Notes: generated from the letters alone by a model not told the origin. Positions 9,120 to 18,027 are shown, numbered from the stretch's first letter. The stretch is DNA of 64,000 nt from Bradyrhizobium sp. 4 (GCF_023100905.1 NZ_CP064686.1:62001-126000), one strand, 5' to 3'. Made by a program: numbers and translations.

Positions 9120-9242
9120 TCTTTCCAATTACGCAACCAAACCGGCGGAATTTCCCGCTCGCCGAGCCATTAATGCGAAGGAACAGTTAACGTGACACCA
9201 ACACGGCAGCGGATGGGAAGGAATTTCAGCGAGGTGCGCCAA

Positions 9243-9258
9243 CGTGACCATAGTCACA
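9243..9258. promoter_or_regulatory. CRP-like palindromic operator 1 of 2
   Basis: CGTGA-CCATAG-TCACA, 9 of 10 half-site matches to TGTGA-N6-TCACA. Its centre (about 9250) is about 117 bp upstream of the ATG at 9367 and exactly 30 bp from the second site, roughly three helical turns, so two dimers would bind on about the same DNA face. Confidence 0.6.
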
Positions 9259-9272
9259 GAGGGTGGGCCTCC

Positions 9273-9288
9273 CGTGACCGTCATCACA
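9273..9288. promoter_or_regulatory. CRP-like palindromic operator 2 of 2
   Basis: CGTGA-CCGTCA-TCACA, 9 of 10 half-site matches. Its centre is about 87 bp upstream of the ATG at 9367. Together with the copy at 9243 it forms a tandem pair in the divergent region between the deacetylase gene and the Cys-rich protein gene, so either or both could be controlled. Confidence 0.6.
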
Positions 9289-9366
9289 GTGGAAACTGTT
9301 TTGCTGGAGCATGGTCGATCCCATCAACAACGGGCCCGCTTCCAGCGGTGCCAATGGGAGCTTCAA

Positions 9367-9708
9367 ATGACCAACTCGCTGAACACCAAGTCTCTGAACA
9401 CCAAGTCTCTGAACGCCAAGTCCTTGAGTAGCAAGATCCGCGACATCAGCCTGGCTCTGGGCTTTGCCGCCATCCTCTCGATCGCCTCGACCGGCTCCAG
9501 CTTCGCCTTCTCGTCCGAAGCGCAGCAGCAGTGCACGGGCGACGCCTTCCGCCTGTGCTCGTCGGAAATCCCGAACATCCCGAAGATCACGGCGTGCATG
9601 ATGAAGCATCGTTCGGATCTGAGCGCCGGTTGCCGCACCGTGATGGATAAGGAACTCGCCAAGGGCGGCGCGTCACGCAAGGTCGCTGACGCCCAGGACA
9701 GTCAGTAA
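9367..9708 (+). CDS. Secreted cysteine-rich-repeat protein with N-terminal pentapeptide repeats
   Basis: 113 residues from ATG 9367 (the open frame continues upstream to 9244 but would read through the CRP-like sites). The N-terminus has SLNTK-SLNTK-SLNAK-SLSSK, then a hydrophobic signal segment (LALGFAAILSIASTGSSFAF). The mature part has four Cys in the arrangement C-x6-RLC...ITACMMKHR...LSAGC, which resembles the cysteine-rich repeat also seen in the 70-residue protein at 9875. Probably exported to the periplasm. Function unknown. Confidence 0.78.
   Translation: MTNSLNTKSLNTKSLNAKSLSSKIRDISLALGFAAILSIASTGSSFAFSSEAQQQCTGDAFRLCSSEIPNIPKITACMMKHRSDLSAGCRTVMDKELAKGGASRKVADAQDSQ
9382..9426 (+). 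repeat. 15-bp tandem repeat, three copies, inside the coding sequence
   Basis: aacaccaagtctctg occurs twice in a row (9382-9396, 9397-9411) and a third time with two changes (aacgccaagtccttg, 9412-9426). Each unit adds five residues (NTKSL) ahead of the signal peptide. Copy number could change by slippage without a frameshift. Confidence 0.85.
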
Positions 9709-9874
9709 CAGCAACGATCGCTCGTTGCGTCGGTTCGCTCCCCTCGCGATGTGCCCCGGCGTGAATGCCGGAGCCACGCGGCGGCGCAGACCCGCCTGTC
9801 AATAAAGCCGTTGCGGCTTCGGGATCGTCGCTCTAGCTTCCCCCGCACATCTTCCGGGTAAGAGGCGTTACGCG

Positions 9875-10087
9875 ATGACCAGATTTCTTTTCATCATTCC
9901 ATTGATCCTGTTTGCATCGGCTGCGTCAGCGCAGCAGCCCGGTCACGACGCCTGCGCACGCGACGTCACGCGCTTCTGCCGCCCGGTGATGAACAATGGC
10001 GATCAGGCTGTGCTCGCCTGCCTCAAGCAGAACCGTACGCGGCTCACCAAAGGCTGCGACAAGGTGCTGACGGATCACGGGCAATAA
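9875..10087 (+). CDS. Small secreted cysteine-rich-repeat protein
   Basis: 70 residues. MTRFLFIIPLILFASAASA is a Sec signal peptide. The mature 50 residues hold four Cys: DACARDVTRFCRPVMNN, then VLACLKQNRTRLTKGC. This is the same C...RFC...ACL...R..L..GC spacing as the protein at 9367, so the two are probably paralogues. AAGAGG lies upstream of the ATG. Likely a disulfide-bonded periplasmic protein of unknown role. Confidence 0.8.
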   Translation: MTRFLFIIPLILFASAASAQQPGHDACARDVTRFCRPVMNNGDQAVLACLKQNRTRLTKGCDKVLTDHGQ

Positions 10088-10113
10088 GGCGTCGCTGCGG
10101 ACTCGCAAAAACC

Positions 10114-11802
10114 CTACGTGCTGCTTCCCGCCGCGGTGGCGACCACGGGCAGCACCTCACTTGCTGCCTGGTCCGGCGTCTCCTCTTTCCAGCGCACCGA
10201 GCCGAACGGACGCTCGAGCATGCGGCGGATCCGCACCGGATCGGGGCCGACGTGGAAATCGATCGCCTCCTGATGCAGCGCGCGTTCGGACTGGGTCGAG
10301 CGGTTGCGCTGGCGTAGATAGTCGAGCCAGGTCGGACAGTGGTAGCGCTCGGTCCACAATTCGGGATCGGCGATGTCGCGCGCGATCGACCATCCATAGG
10401 CGCCGTTGCGCTGCCGAGAGAGCTGCACGTCCTGCATCACGTTGTGAAAGGCGCGCGCGTTCTCTTGGGCGACGCGGTATTCGATCTCGACCACCAGCGG
10501 CCCGCTGCGTGCCGTGAGCGACAGTTTGACTTCAGGATCGGCCAGCACGTCGGCGTCTTCGTTGCGGGCGCCGACGCGCGGCATCGTGAGCCAGATCCCG
10601 AGCACCGGCGAGATCAGCATCAGGCCGGCGGCCGTCAGCAGCGCGACCTCGACCCCGGCATAGTCGGTGAGATGGCCCCAGCCCCAGGCGCCGATCGCGA
10701 TGCCGCCGGAAATCGAGGCCTGGAACGCTGCGAGCGAGCGGCCCGCAACCCAGCGCGGCGCCGAAAGCTGCACGCCGATATTGAACAGCGCAATGGCGGC
10801 CATCCAGACCGCGCCGGCGAGCACCAGTGCAGCCGCGGTCAGCACAGGCTCGGTGCTCACGGCGAGAGCGGCCATCGCAAACGCCATCGAGATGGTGCAG
10901 GCGCGGATCGCAGCTTCGCCGCTCATGCGCTTGCGCAATTCGTGGATGTTGAGCGCACCGACCACGGCGCCCATCCCGAAGGCGCCGAGCATGATGCCGT
11001 AGGTCTGCGCGCCGCCATGCAGCAGATCGCGCGCGACCAGCGGCATCAGCGCCATGATGGCTCCGCCAATCAGGCCCATCACCAGCGTGCGCAACAGCAC
11101 GATCTTGATCGGCGGCGAATTGGTGATGTAGCGGAAGCCCGACACCATGGCGCGGTTGAGCTTCTCCCGCGGCAGGCGCGAGGGTTCGGTGTTGCGCCGC
11201 CAGAGCAGCAGCACCACCAGCAACGGCAAATAGAGGATCGCATTGCACGCAAACGCCGCCACCGCACCGAGCGCGGCGACGATGACACCGCCGACCGCCG
11301 GGCCGAAGCTGCGCGCGATGTTGTAGCTGATGCCGTTCAGCGCGACGGCCGACGGCAGGGCATCGGGCGGCACCTGCTCGCTGACCGAGGACTGCCAGGC
11401 CGGACCGAACAGTGCGTTGCCGCTGCCGACGACGAAGCAGAAGACGAGCAGCGTTTCCGGGGAAATGTAGTTGAGCCAGGCCAGGACCGTGAGCGCTGTC
11501 GCGCCAGTCAGCGCGATCATGAGTGCGATCAGGGTCACGATGCGGCGGTCATACATGTCGGCGATGGCGCCGGCCGGCATCGAGATCAGCATGATCGGCA
11601 GCATCAGAGCGGTCTGCACCAGCGCCACCTTGTCCGCCGAGGCCGCCATCTGCGTCATGGCCCAGGCGGCGCCCACGCCCTGGATCAGCAGGCCGAGATT
11701 GGAGAGCAGGCTTGCGAGCCAGATGCGCCGGAACACGGTGTACCGCAGCGGCGCCATGATGCCGTCGGCCGCAATTTTCTGGCGGTTCGTCTGCTCGGTC
11801 AT
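10114..11802 (-). CDS. MFS transporter, MFS_3 (EntS-like) family
   Basis: 562 residues from ATG 11802 (MTEQTNRQKIAADG; an ATG 12 bases further up is also possible). Residues about 20-410 form 11-12 transmembrane helices with the MFS loop motif DMYDRR after helix 2. The sequence FGPAWQSSVSEQVPPDALP resembles the MFS_3 / enterobactin-exporter-like group. The C-terminal 140 residues (from about 420) are soluble with an antibiotic-biosynthesis-monooxygenase-like look (VVEIEYRVAQENARAFHNVM), which is typical of this subgroup. Substrate unknown; export is the usual direction. Confidence 0.88.
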   Translation of the reverse strand: MTEQTNRQKIAADGIMAPLRYTVFRRIWLASLLSNLGLLIQGVGAAWAMTQMAASADKVALVQTALMLPIMLISMPAGAIADMYDRRIVTLIALMIALTGATALTVLAWLNYISPETLLVFCFVVGSGNALFGPAWQSSVSEQVPPDALPSAVALNGISYNIARSFGPAVGGVIVAALGAVAAFACNAILYLPLLVVLLLWRRNTEPSRLPREKLNRAMVSGFRYITNSPPIKIVLLRTLVMGLIGGAIMALMPLVARDLLHGGAQTYGIMLGAFGMGAVVGALNIHELRKRMSGEAAIRACTISMAFAMAALAVSTEPVLTAAALVLAGAVWMAAIALFNIGVQLSAPRWVAGRSLAAFQASISGGIAIGAWGWGHLTDYAGVEVALLTAAGLMLISPVLGIWLTMPRVGARNEDADVLADPEVKLSLTARSGPLVVEIEYRVAQENARAFHNVMQDVQLSRQRNGAYGWSIARDIADPELWTERYHCPTWLDYLRQRNRSTQSERALHQEAIDFHVGPDPVRIRRMLERPFGSVRWKEETPDQAASEVLPVVATAAGSST

Positions 11803-11974
11803 GTCCCCTTCCAAATGGGCTGGCAGAAGTGGTCTTGGAGTTGTCTTGAAGTTGTCTTGGAGCGGCCTTCGGGCGATTCCGGCGAGTTCAGTGATGCCTG
11901 CGAAAGTCCTTCGCTGTCCAGTGGTTAGGCCGGTATAAGCGGTGCAAAGAGATGGTTTTGCCGGGGAGGAACAG

Positions 11975-13342
11975 ATGAAGCTGTCACGACGGATGATCTT
12001 GCAAGGGGCCGGCAGCTTGCCCTTCGCAGTTGCGAGCCTGCGGACGGGCGCATTGGCTCAACCTTCACCTGCCGGGCCGGGCGAGGTGCCTCCGATCCTG
12101 TTCATGCACGGCAATGGCGACTACGACGCGCTCTGGATGACGACCTTGTGGCGGATGGAATCCAACGGTATCGCGCGCGACCGCATGGCGGCGATCAATT
12201 TCACCGATCCCAATGCACGAAGTGACGACAAGGTCGAACAGGCAGGCCGCTCCTCGACCGAGGACCAGCGCCGCGAGCTCGCCGCCGCCATAGCCGAACT
12301 GAAGCGCCGCACCGGCGCGGGCCGCGTGGCACTGGTCGGCAGCTCGCGCGGCGGCTACGCGATCCGAAACGCGATCAGGAACGGCGGCGGCGGCGATGTC
12401 AGCCATGCCGTGCTGTGCGGCACGCCCAATCACGGCGTGTTCGCGACCGACGACCAGCCGAACAGCGAGTTCAACGGTCGCGGCGCGTTCCTGCGCAGCC
12501 TGAACGATGGCGAGAGCGAAGTGACACCGGGTGTTGCCTTCCTCACCTTGCGCAGTGACGGCATGGACAAATACGCGCAGGCCGATGGCCGTTTCATCGG
12601 CAAGCCCGGTACGCCAACCGGCGTCAGCGTCGAAGGTCCGGAGTTGAAGGGGGCCACCAACCTCGTGCTCGGCGCACTCGATCATCGCGAGGTGGCGTTT
12701 CACCCCCGGGCCTTCCGCGAGATCTATAAGTTCATCGCCGGCCGCGAGCCCGCGCGCATCGCGATCGCGCCGGAGCAGAGCGTCAGGCTGAGCGGCCTCG
12801 TGACGGGCACACCGGGCGGCGTGTCGACCAATCGCCCGGTGGCGGGTGCAACCGTCGATGTCTTTCGCGTCGATCCTGAAACCGGGGAGCGCAAGGGTAG
12901 CGCCGTGTACAGCGCGAAGACCGGCGCCGACGGCCGCTGGGGACCGGCGCAGGTCGAGCCTTCCTGGTCGCTCGAATTCGCCCTCGCAGCGCCGGATGCG
13001 CCGACCACGCACATCTACCGCTCGCCCTTCCCGCGCTCGTCCGACCTGGTGCATCTGCGCGCTGCGCGTCCGCTCGGGCCCGCGGACAAGGACGCCGGGG
13101 CTGTCGTGATCATGTCGCGCCCGCGCGGTTATTTCGGCCTGCCGCGGGACGTGGTGCTGCTCGACGGCAAGGAGCCGGCGGACGTCAAATCGGGTGTGCC
13201 CACGGATTCGACAGCAACACTGCGCCTTTCGGCCGGCGAGGTCGGGCGTAACATCGTGGCCCAATTTGGCGAAGAACGAATTGTGGCACGCGCCTGGCCT
13301 GCCTCCGAGAACAGGATTGCGATTGCCGAGCTGACTTATTAG
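11975..13342 (+). CDS. Tat-exported alpha/beta hydrolase
   Basis: 455 residues from ATG 11975, which is preceded by GGGGAGGAACAG. The longer frame to 11942 lacks such a site. The N-terminus MKLSRRMILQGAGSLPFAVASL has a twin-arginine-type signal. The hydrolase core follows: ILFMHGNGDYDALW (oxyanion region) and VALVGSSRGGYAIRNA with the nucleophile elbow GSSRGG. A late HRE near LGALDHREVAFH is a candidate catalytic His. The C-terminal half (about 265-455) is beta-rich. Substrate unknown. It ends 34 bp before the P450 gene, on the same strand. Confidence 0.83.
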   Translation: MKLSRRMILQGAGSLPFAVASLRTGALAQPSPAGPGEVPPILFMHGNGDYDALWMTTLWRMESNGIARDRMAAINFTDPNARSDDKVEQAGRSSTEDQRRELAAAIAELKRRTGAGRVALVGSSRGGYAIRNAIRNGGGGDVSHAVLCGTPNHGVFATDDQPNSEFNGRGAFLRSLNDGESEVTPGVAFLTLRSDGMDKYAQADGRFIGKPGTPTGVSVEGPELKGATNLVLGALDHREVAFHPRAFREIYKFIAGREPARIAIAPEQSVRLSGLVTGTPGGVSTNRPVAGATVDVFRVDPETGERKGSAVYSAKTGADGRWGPAQVEPSWSLEFALAAPDAPTTHIYRSPFPRSSDLVHLRAARPLGPADKDAGAVVIMSRPRGYFGLPRDVVLLDGKEPADVKSGVPTDSTATLRLSAGEVGRNIVAQFGEERIVARAWPASENRIAIAELTY

Positions 13343-13376
13343 CTAATTGCCTGCGTCACCTCTGCGGGAGCGAGCC

Positions 13377-14744
13377 ATGAACATCGCCAGCGTGCGTCGG
13401 CCCATCGTCCCTCCGACCCCGCCGCGTGCGCCCGACGACATGTCGTTCCTCGGCCGGCTTGCCGTGATCAAGCGGAACATGATCGCGACCTGGGGGCAGC
13501 GCGCCTACGAGGAAGACGTCATCGAGGGCCGCTTTTTCTTCCGCAACAGTTTTATCCTGAACCGGCCGGATGCGATCCGGCATGTCCTGCTCAGCAATTA
13601 CGAGAATTATTCGCGCACCCCGGCGGGCATCCGCATGCTTCGTCCCGTGCTCGGCGACGGTCTTCTGATTGCGGAGGGCCATTCGTGGACGTTTCAGCGC
13701 CGCACCCTCGCGCCGGCGTTCACGCCGCGTGCGACCGCAAATCTCGTTCCGCACATGACGGCGGTGCTCGACGAGACCATCGCGAAGCTCGACGCGCAAA
13801 CGAGCGAGCCGGTCGATCTGCGCGAGATCATGCAGCGGATGACGCTGGAGATCGCCGGACGCACCATGTTCTCGTTCGGCATGGACCGTCATGGTCCGAC
13901 ATTACGCAACTTCGTCATGGAGTATGGGGCCCGACTCGGGCGGCCGTACTTGCTTGACATGGTGCTGCCGCTGTCCTGGCCAAGCCCGATGGATTTTGCC
14001 CGCGCCCGTTTCCGCAAGCGCTGGACCGAATTCGTCGCGATGCTGATCGCCGAGCGGCGTGAGATGGGCAAGAAGGAGGGCGCGCCGCCGCGCGATCTTT
14101 TCGATCTCATGGACGAGGCGCGCGATCCTGAGACCGGCAAGGGCTTTTCGGACGAGCAACTCGTCGACGAAGTCGCGACCATGATCCTCGCAGGCCACGA
14201 GACCACGGCGACCGCGCTATTCTGGGCGCTCTATCTGCTCGCGCTCGACCCGGACACGCAGGAAGAAATCGCCTCCGAGACGCGTGGCGAACACCTCGAC
14301 AGCATGGCCGACATCGATCGCCAGAAGTTCACCCGCGCCGCGATCGAGGAGACCATGCGGCTTTATCCGCCGGCCTTCCTGATCGCCCGGGCCGCGCGCG
14401 AGAAGGACAACGCGGCCGGCGTCGAGATCGGCAAGGGCGACATCATCATGATCGCGCCGTGGCTGCTGCACCGGCACGAGAAACTGTGGGATCAGCCGAA
14501 CGCTTTCATTCCAAAACGCTTCATGTCGACGGAAGCGCCCGATCGGTTTGCCTATCTGCCCTTTGGCGCGGGTCCGCGCGTGTGCATCGGCGCACCATTC
14601 GCGCAAGCCGAATCCGTGCTGGCGCTGGCCCGGCTGATCGGCGCGTTCCGTGTCGAGCTTGCCGATACCAGCCCTGTCATTCCGCTCGGCGTCGTCACGA
14701 CCCAGCCGGACCGTTCACCGCTGTTCCGCATCACGCGTCGGTGA
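13377..14744 (+). CDS. Cytochrome P450
   Basis: 455 residues from ATG 13377 (GGGAG at 13366-13370; the longer frame begins at a TTG at 13347). Family motifs are all present: the I-helix oxygen-binding AGHETTA near residue 272, the K-helix EETMR (ExxR), and the heme-binding loop FGAGPRVCIG with the thiolate Cys403. No membrane anchor, so it is a soluble bacterial class P450 needing external redox partners; none is encoded nearby. It lies 34 bp after the Tat hydrolase gene, so co-transcription is likely. Substrate not predictable. Confidence 0.95.
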   Translation: MNIASVRRPIVPPTPPRAPDDMSFLGRLAVIKRNMIATWGQRAYEEDVIEGRFFFRNSFILNRPDAIRHVLLSNYENYSRTPAGIRMLRPVLGDGLLIAEGHSWTFQRRTLAPAFTPRATANLVPHMTAVLDETIAKLDAQTSEPVDLREIMQRMTLEIAGRTMFSFGMDRHGPTLRNFVMEYGARLGRPYLLDMVLPLSWPSPMDFARARFRKRWTEFVAMLIAERREMGKKEGAPPRDLFDLMDEARDPETGKGFSDEQLVDEVATMILAGHETTATALFWALYLLALDPDTQEEIASETRGEHLDSMADIDRQKFTRAAIEETMRLYPPAFLIARAAREKDNAAGVEIGKGDIIMIAPWLLHRHEKLWDQPNAFIPKRFMSTEAPDRFAYLPFGAGPRVCIGAPFAQAESVLALARLIGAFRVELADTSPVIPLGVVTTQPDRSPLFRITRR

Positions 14745-14794
14745 CAGGCATTCGCCTGGCCGACGGCGTGATCCACACCAGATAGAGTTACGCC

Positions 14795-16204
14795 ATGAGC
14801 GACATCCAGGCCCAGTTTTCCGTTCTGAAGCAGACCGCCGATGCGAAAGTGGTCGACGCGATCACGCGCCTCATCGAAGACGGTGAGGATCATGAGCTCA
14901 ACCGCGTCAATGTCCTGGACTTCTCCAGAGAGCACAATCTCGACGAAGAGCGCGTGATCTCGGCGTTCCTGCATTCGGCGCGGCTCGGCCTGTTCGATCT
15001 CGGTTGGAACGTGTTGTGCCCGGGCTGCGGCGGCGTGCTGGGCGCGCATTCGACCCTCAAGGCGCTCAAGCCAGATGAGTATCACTGCGCGCTCTGCGCC
15101 TGCGGCTACAAGACCTCGGTCGACGATCAGGTCGAAGTCTCCTTCACCGTCAATTCACGTGTCCGGCGCATTGCGGCGCATGATCCCGATACGCTGCCGG
15201 TGTGGGAGTATTTCAAGCAGGTGTTCTGGAGCTCCGGCGTCGACTTCAACAAGGAATCGTTTGCGACGCTCGCCAACGAGGTGACGCTGGATACGATGGA
15301 ACTGCCGGCGGGCGAGAAGGCGACCATGTCGCTACAACTGCCGAACGATTTCATCATCATCTTCGAACCGGTGACGCACGCCGCCCATTTCATCGACGTG
15401 CAGGGCGAGCCGACCAAGGACCGTCAGCAGCTCGCCATCATGTACAACAAGGTGCAGGCGCCGACGGGAACCACGACCATGCGGCCGGGCCCGCTGCGGC
15501 TGTCGCTGGAAAACCAGGCCGGCGTGCGCGTGCTGCCGTCGGTGTTCATCGCGGCCGAGGCACTCCATCACCTCATCGGCAAGCGCAAACCGTTTCTTAC
15601 CGCCAAGCGGATGCTGTCGAACCAGACGTTTCGCGACGTGTTCAAGGCGGACAATCTCAGTCTCGACCAGCGGCTCCAGATCACCTCGCTGACCTTCCTG
15701 TTCACCGATCTGAAGGGCTCGACCGCGCTCTATGAGCGTGTCGGCGATCTCGCCGCCTTCGACCTCGTGCGCGCGCATTTCCATGCGCTGCTCGAGATCA
15801 TCTCCTCCGAGAAAGGCGCGGTGGTGAAGACGATCGGCGACGCCGTGATGGCGACCTTCGTCCGTCCCGAGCATGCGATCGCAGCGGGTTTGCGGATGCG
15901 CGCGGCGATGGACGAGCTCAACAAAAAGCGCGGCACTGCTGATCTGATCGTCAAGATCGGCATCCACGAGGGTCCGTGTCTCGCGGTGATGCTGAACGAG
16001 CGGCAGGATTATTTCGGCCAGACCGTCAACATCGCCGCCCGCGTGCAGAGCCTCTCGACCGCGCAGGAGATCCACATCACCGGCCCGGTGCTGGATGCAC
16101 CGGCGGTCGCCGAAGTCCTCAAGCAGCGCGAGATCAGGCCGATCCAGAAGCAGGCCGCACTGCGCGGCATCGCCGACAAGATGGTGGTGTACGAGATACC
16201 GTGA
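14795..16204 (+). CDS. Adenylate/guanylate cyclase with N-terminal zinc-ribbon-containing domain
   Basis: 469 residues. The N-terminal 290 residues match the type often annotated DUF5939 and contain a probable zinc ribbon: CPGCGG near residue 75 and CALCAC near residue 98. The C-terminal class III cyclase catalytic domain (about 295-469) starts LTFLFTDLKGSTALYERVGD, whose first Asp binds metal. It continues with KTIGDAVMATF (second metal Asp) and YFGQTVNIAARVQ (transition-state Asn and Arg). It would make cAMP (or cGMP) in the cytosol, with the ribbon domain presumably sensing a signal. It could supply the ligand for CRP-like regulators. Confidence 0.92.
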   Translation: MSDIQAQFSVLKQTADAKVVDAITRLIEDGEDHELNRVNVLDFSREHNLDEERVISAFLHSARLGLFDLGWNVLCPGCGGVLGAHSTLKALKPDEYHCALCACGYKTSVDDQVEVSFTVNSRVRRIAAHDPDTLPVWEYFKQVFWSSGVDFNKESFATLANEVTLDTMELPAGEKATMSLQLPNDFIIIFEPVTHAAHFIDVQGEPTKDRQQLAIMYNKVQAPTGTTTMRPGPLRLSLENQAGVRVLPSVFIAAEALHHLIGKRKPFLTAKRMLSNQTFRDVFKADNLSLDQRLQITSLTFLFTDLKGSTALYERVGDLAAFDLVRAHFHALLEIISSEKGAVVKTIGDAVMATFVRPEHAIAAGLRMRAAMDELNKKRGTADLIVKIGIHEGPCLAVMLNERQDYFGQTVNIAARVQSLSTAQEIHITGPVLDAPAVAEVLKQREIRPIQKQAALRGIADKMVVYEIP

Positions 16205-16227
16205 GGGGCGGCGGTCACCATGGTCTG

Positions 16228-16314
16228 CGTCATTGCGAGGAGCACTTGCGACGAAGCAATCCAGACTGTCATCGCGGAAAGATCCTGGATTGCTTCGCGG
16301 CGCTCGCAATGACG
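16228..16314. repeat. Palindromic intergenic repeat, type A (copy 1)
   Basis: 87 bp beginning cgtcattgcgaggagc and ending ggcgctcgcaatgacg, with gaagcaatccag and ctggattgcttc as inner inverted arms. The whole can fold into a long imperfect hairpin. Same family as 26447, 39142, 42272, 45164, 59063 and 61604. Confidence 0.9.
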
Positions 16315-16483
16315 GCGGAGGCAGGTTCGCGCCAAACCTTCGTCGTCAGCCCGGCAAACGCTCCAGATTGCCGAAACGTAATGCGTCGCGCGGAACTGAC
16401 GCACGTTGCGCCGGTTGAGTTTCCTGCTCATATAATGCTGGTAGCGGCCGCGCTCCGCGGCTTCATCGATTCGGTAGGACCTT

Positions 16484-16972
16484 ATGCTCGACGGCCTGCG
16501 CCAATTCATCGCCGACATTGTTGCTCCCCATGCCCAGGACCGCGCATTCGGTGACGGTGATTACCGGCTGGCGGCGACCGCGCTGCTGGTTCACGTGATC
16601 TCGTTGGACGGCCAGCCGACGGCTGCCGAGCAGCGCAAATTGCATAGCCTGATCGAAAGCCACTTCGGGCTCGATCGCGGCACTGCCGATCGTCTGATCG
16701 CGGATGCGACGGAGGTCGAGGGCGAGGCGGTCGACCTCTATCACTTCACCAGCATCATGATGCGCTCGCTCGACGAAGAGGGCCGCAAGCGGGTCGTCCA
16801 GATGATGTGGGAGCTGGTCTACGCCGACGGCCAGGTCACCGAGTTCGAGGATAATGTGGTCTGGCGCGCCTCCGACCTGCTCGGGATCGCCCAGCGCGAC
16901 CGGATCGACCTGAAGCACGCGGTCGCAGATCGTGCCGGTGGTCAGGTCAAGGACAGCGCGCTCGGTGGGTGA
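16484..16972 (+). CDS. TerB-like (tellurite resistance TerB / DUF533-type) protein
   Basis: 162 residues, all alpha-helical and acidic. It shows the TerB fold: AATALLVHVISLDGQPTAAEQ in the first half and MMWELVYADGQVTEFEDNVVWR in the second, each with the D-G/x-E metal-binding loop characteristic of TerB-like proteins. Likely a cytosolic Ca2+/metal-linked stress protein. No other ter genes are near, so tellurite resistance should not be assumed. Confidence 0.85.
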   Translation: MLDGLRQFIADIVAPHAQDRAFGDGDYRLAATALLVHVISLDGQPTAAEQRKLHSLIESHFGLDRGTADRLIADATEVEGEAVDLYHFTSIMMRSLDEEGRKRVVQMMWELVYADGQVTEFEDNVVWRASDLLGIAQRDRIDLKHAVADRAGGQVKDSALGG

Positions 16973-17195
16973 TCTCGCCAGCACAACCAATTGACGGTTG
17001 TGGCGACACATGACGAAACTTTAATGTAGCCCCCGGCCGTCTCGACTCCGGATTCGTCCGTAGATCCCGGGGTTTGCGCCCCCTGTCACCGGCTCAAGTG
17101 GCCATGCTGCCAGCGCCGCTTGCCTGTCGCGCTCGGCCTATGCTCTCGTTCCAGCATTGCGGGGCCAAAAAACTTCAATTGAAGAGATCTCGATC

Positions 17196-17975
17196 GTGAC
17201 TGAGCGGGTAACCTTGATCACCGGTGCCTCGGCGGGCATCGGCACGGAGCTGGCGCGTGTGTTCGCCGCGAACGGACATCGTCTTGCGCTGACCGCGCGA
17301 CGCGCGGACCGGCTCGAGGCGCTCGCGAACGAGCTCGCCGCCAAGGGCGGCAAGAAGCCGATCGTGATCGCCTGCGATCTCGAGGATGCGGATGCCGGCG
17401 AGAAGATCGCGGCCGCACTCGTCGCCGAAGGCGTCGAGCTCGACAATCTCGTCAACAATGCCGGCTTCGGCGTATTCGGTGACGCAATCGAGCGAGACCG
17501 CGTCGAGCAGCTCGGCATCGTCGATGTCAATGTCCGGGCCCTAACGGACCTGTCGCTGCGCTTTGCCGATCAGCTCATCAAGAACAAGGGCGGTCTTCTC
17601 AACGTCGGATCGGTCGCCGGCTTTCTGCCCGGACCCGGCATGGCCGTCTACTACGCGTCCAAAGCCTATGTCATTTCCTTCACCGAGGCCTTGCGGGCGG
17701 AGCTTGCACCGCACGGCGTTCGCGTCACCGTCCTTTGCCCGGGCCCGGTGCCCACCGAATTCCAGGCGCGCGCCGGCGTTGGGTCCGGCCATGATACGGC
17801 CCTTCTCAATGTTCCTGCCGCCGATGTCGCACGGCAGGCCTATCGCGGCCTGATGGCCAACAAGCGGGCAGTGCTCCCTGGTATGGGCATCAAGATCGTG
17901 CCATTTGCGCTGCGCTTCTTCCCGCGCGCCTTCATCCTGTCGGCTACCAGCCGGTTTCAGAGGCAAAGACAGTAA
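17196..17975 (+). CDS. Short-chain dehydrogenase/reductase (SDR)
   Basis: 259 residues from GTG 17196 (VTERVTLITGASAG); the open frame reaches a TTG at 17157 with an unlikely leader. Classical SDR motifs: TGASAGIG for NAD(P) binding, CDLEDAD, NNAGF, catalytic Ser in VGSVAG and YYASK (Tyr/Lys). The PGPVPTEFQ loop resembles the DltE/YqjQ-like group. NADP preference is suggested by TARRADR after strand 2. Substrate unknown. Confidence 0.88.
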   Translation: MTERVTLITGASAGIGTELARVFAANGHRLALTARRADRLEALANELAAKGGKKPIVIACDLEDADAGEKIAAALVAEGVELDNLVNNAGFGVFGDAIERDRVEQLGIVDVNVRALTDLSLRFADQLIKNKGGLLNVGSVAGFLPGPGMAVYYASKAYVISFTEALRAELAPHGVRVTVLCPGPVPTEFQARAGVGSGHDTALLNVPAADVARQAYRGLMANKRAVLPGMGIKIVPFALRFFPRAFILSATSRFQRQRQ

Positions 17976-18027
17976 AGAGAGCTCTCGGTCGGTCGTGGCC
18001 CGGAGCTTGCTTTCTATCGGGCGTGTG

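Noticed and set aside
10339..11928. 529-codon plus-strand frame opposite the MFS transporter
   Set aside because: Antisense shadow, His/Arg/Asp-rich, no recognisable fold.
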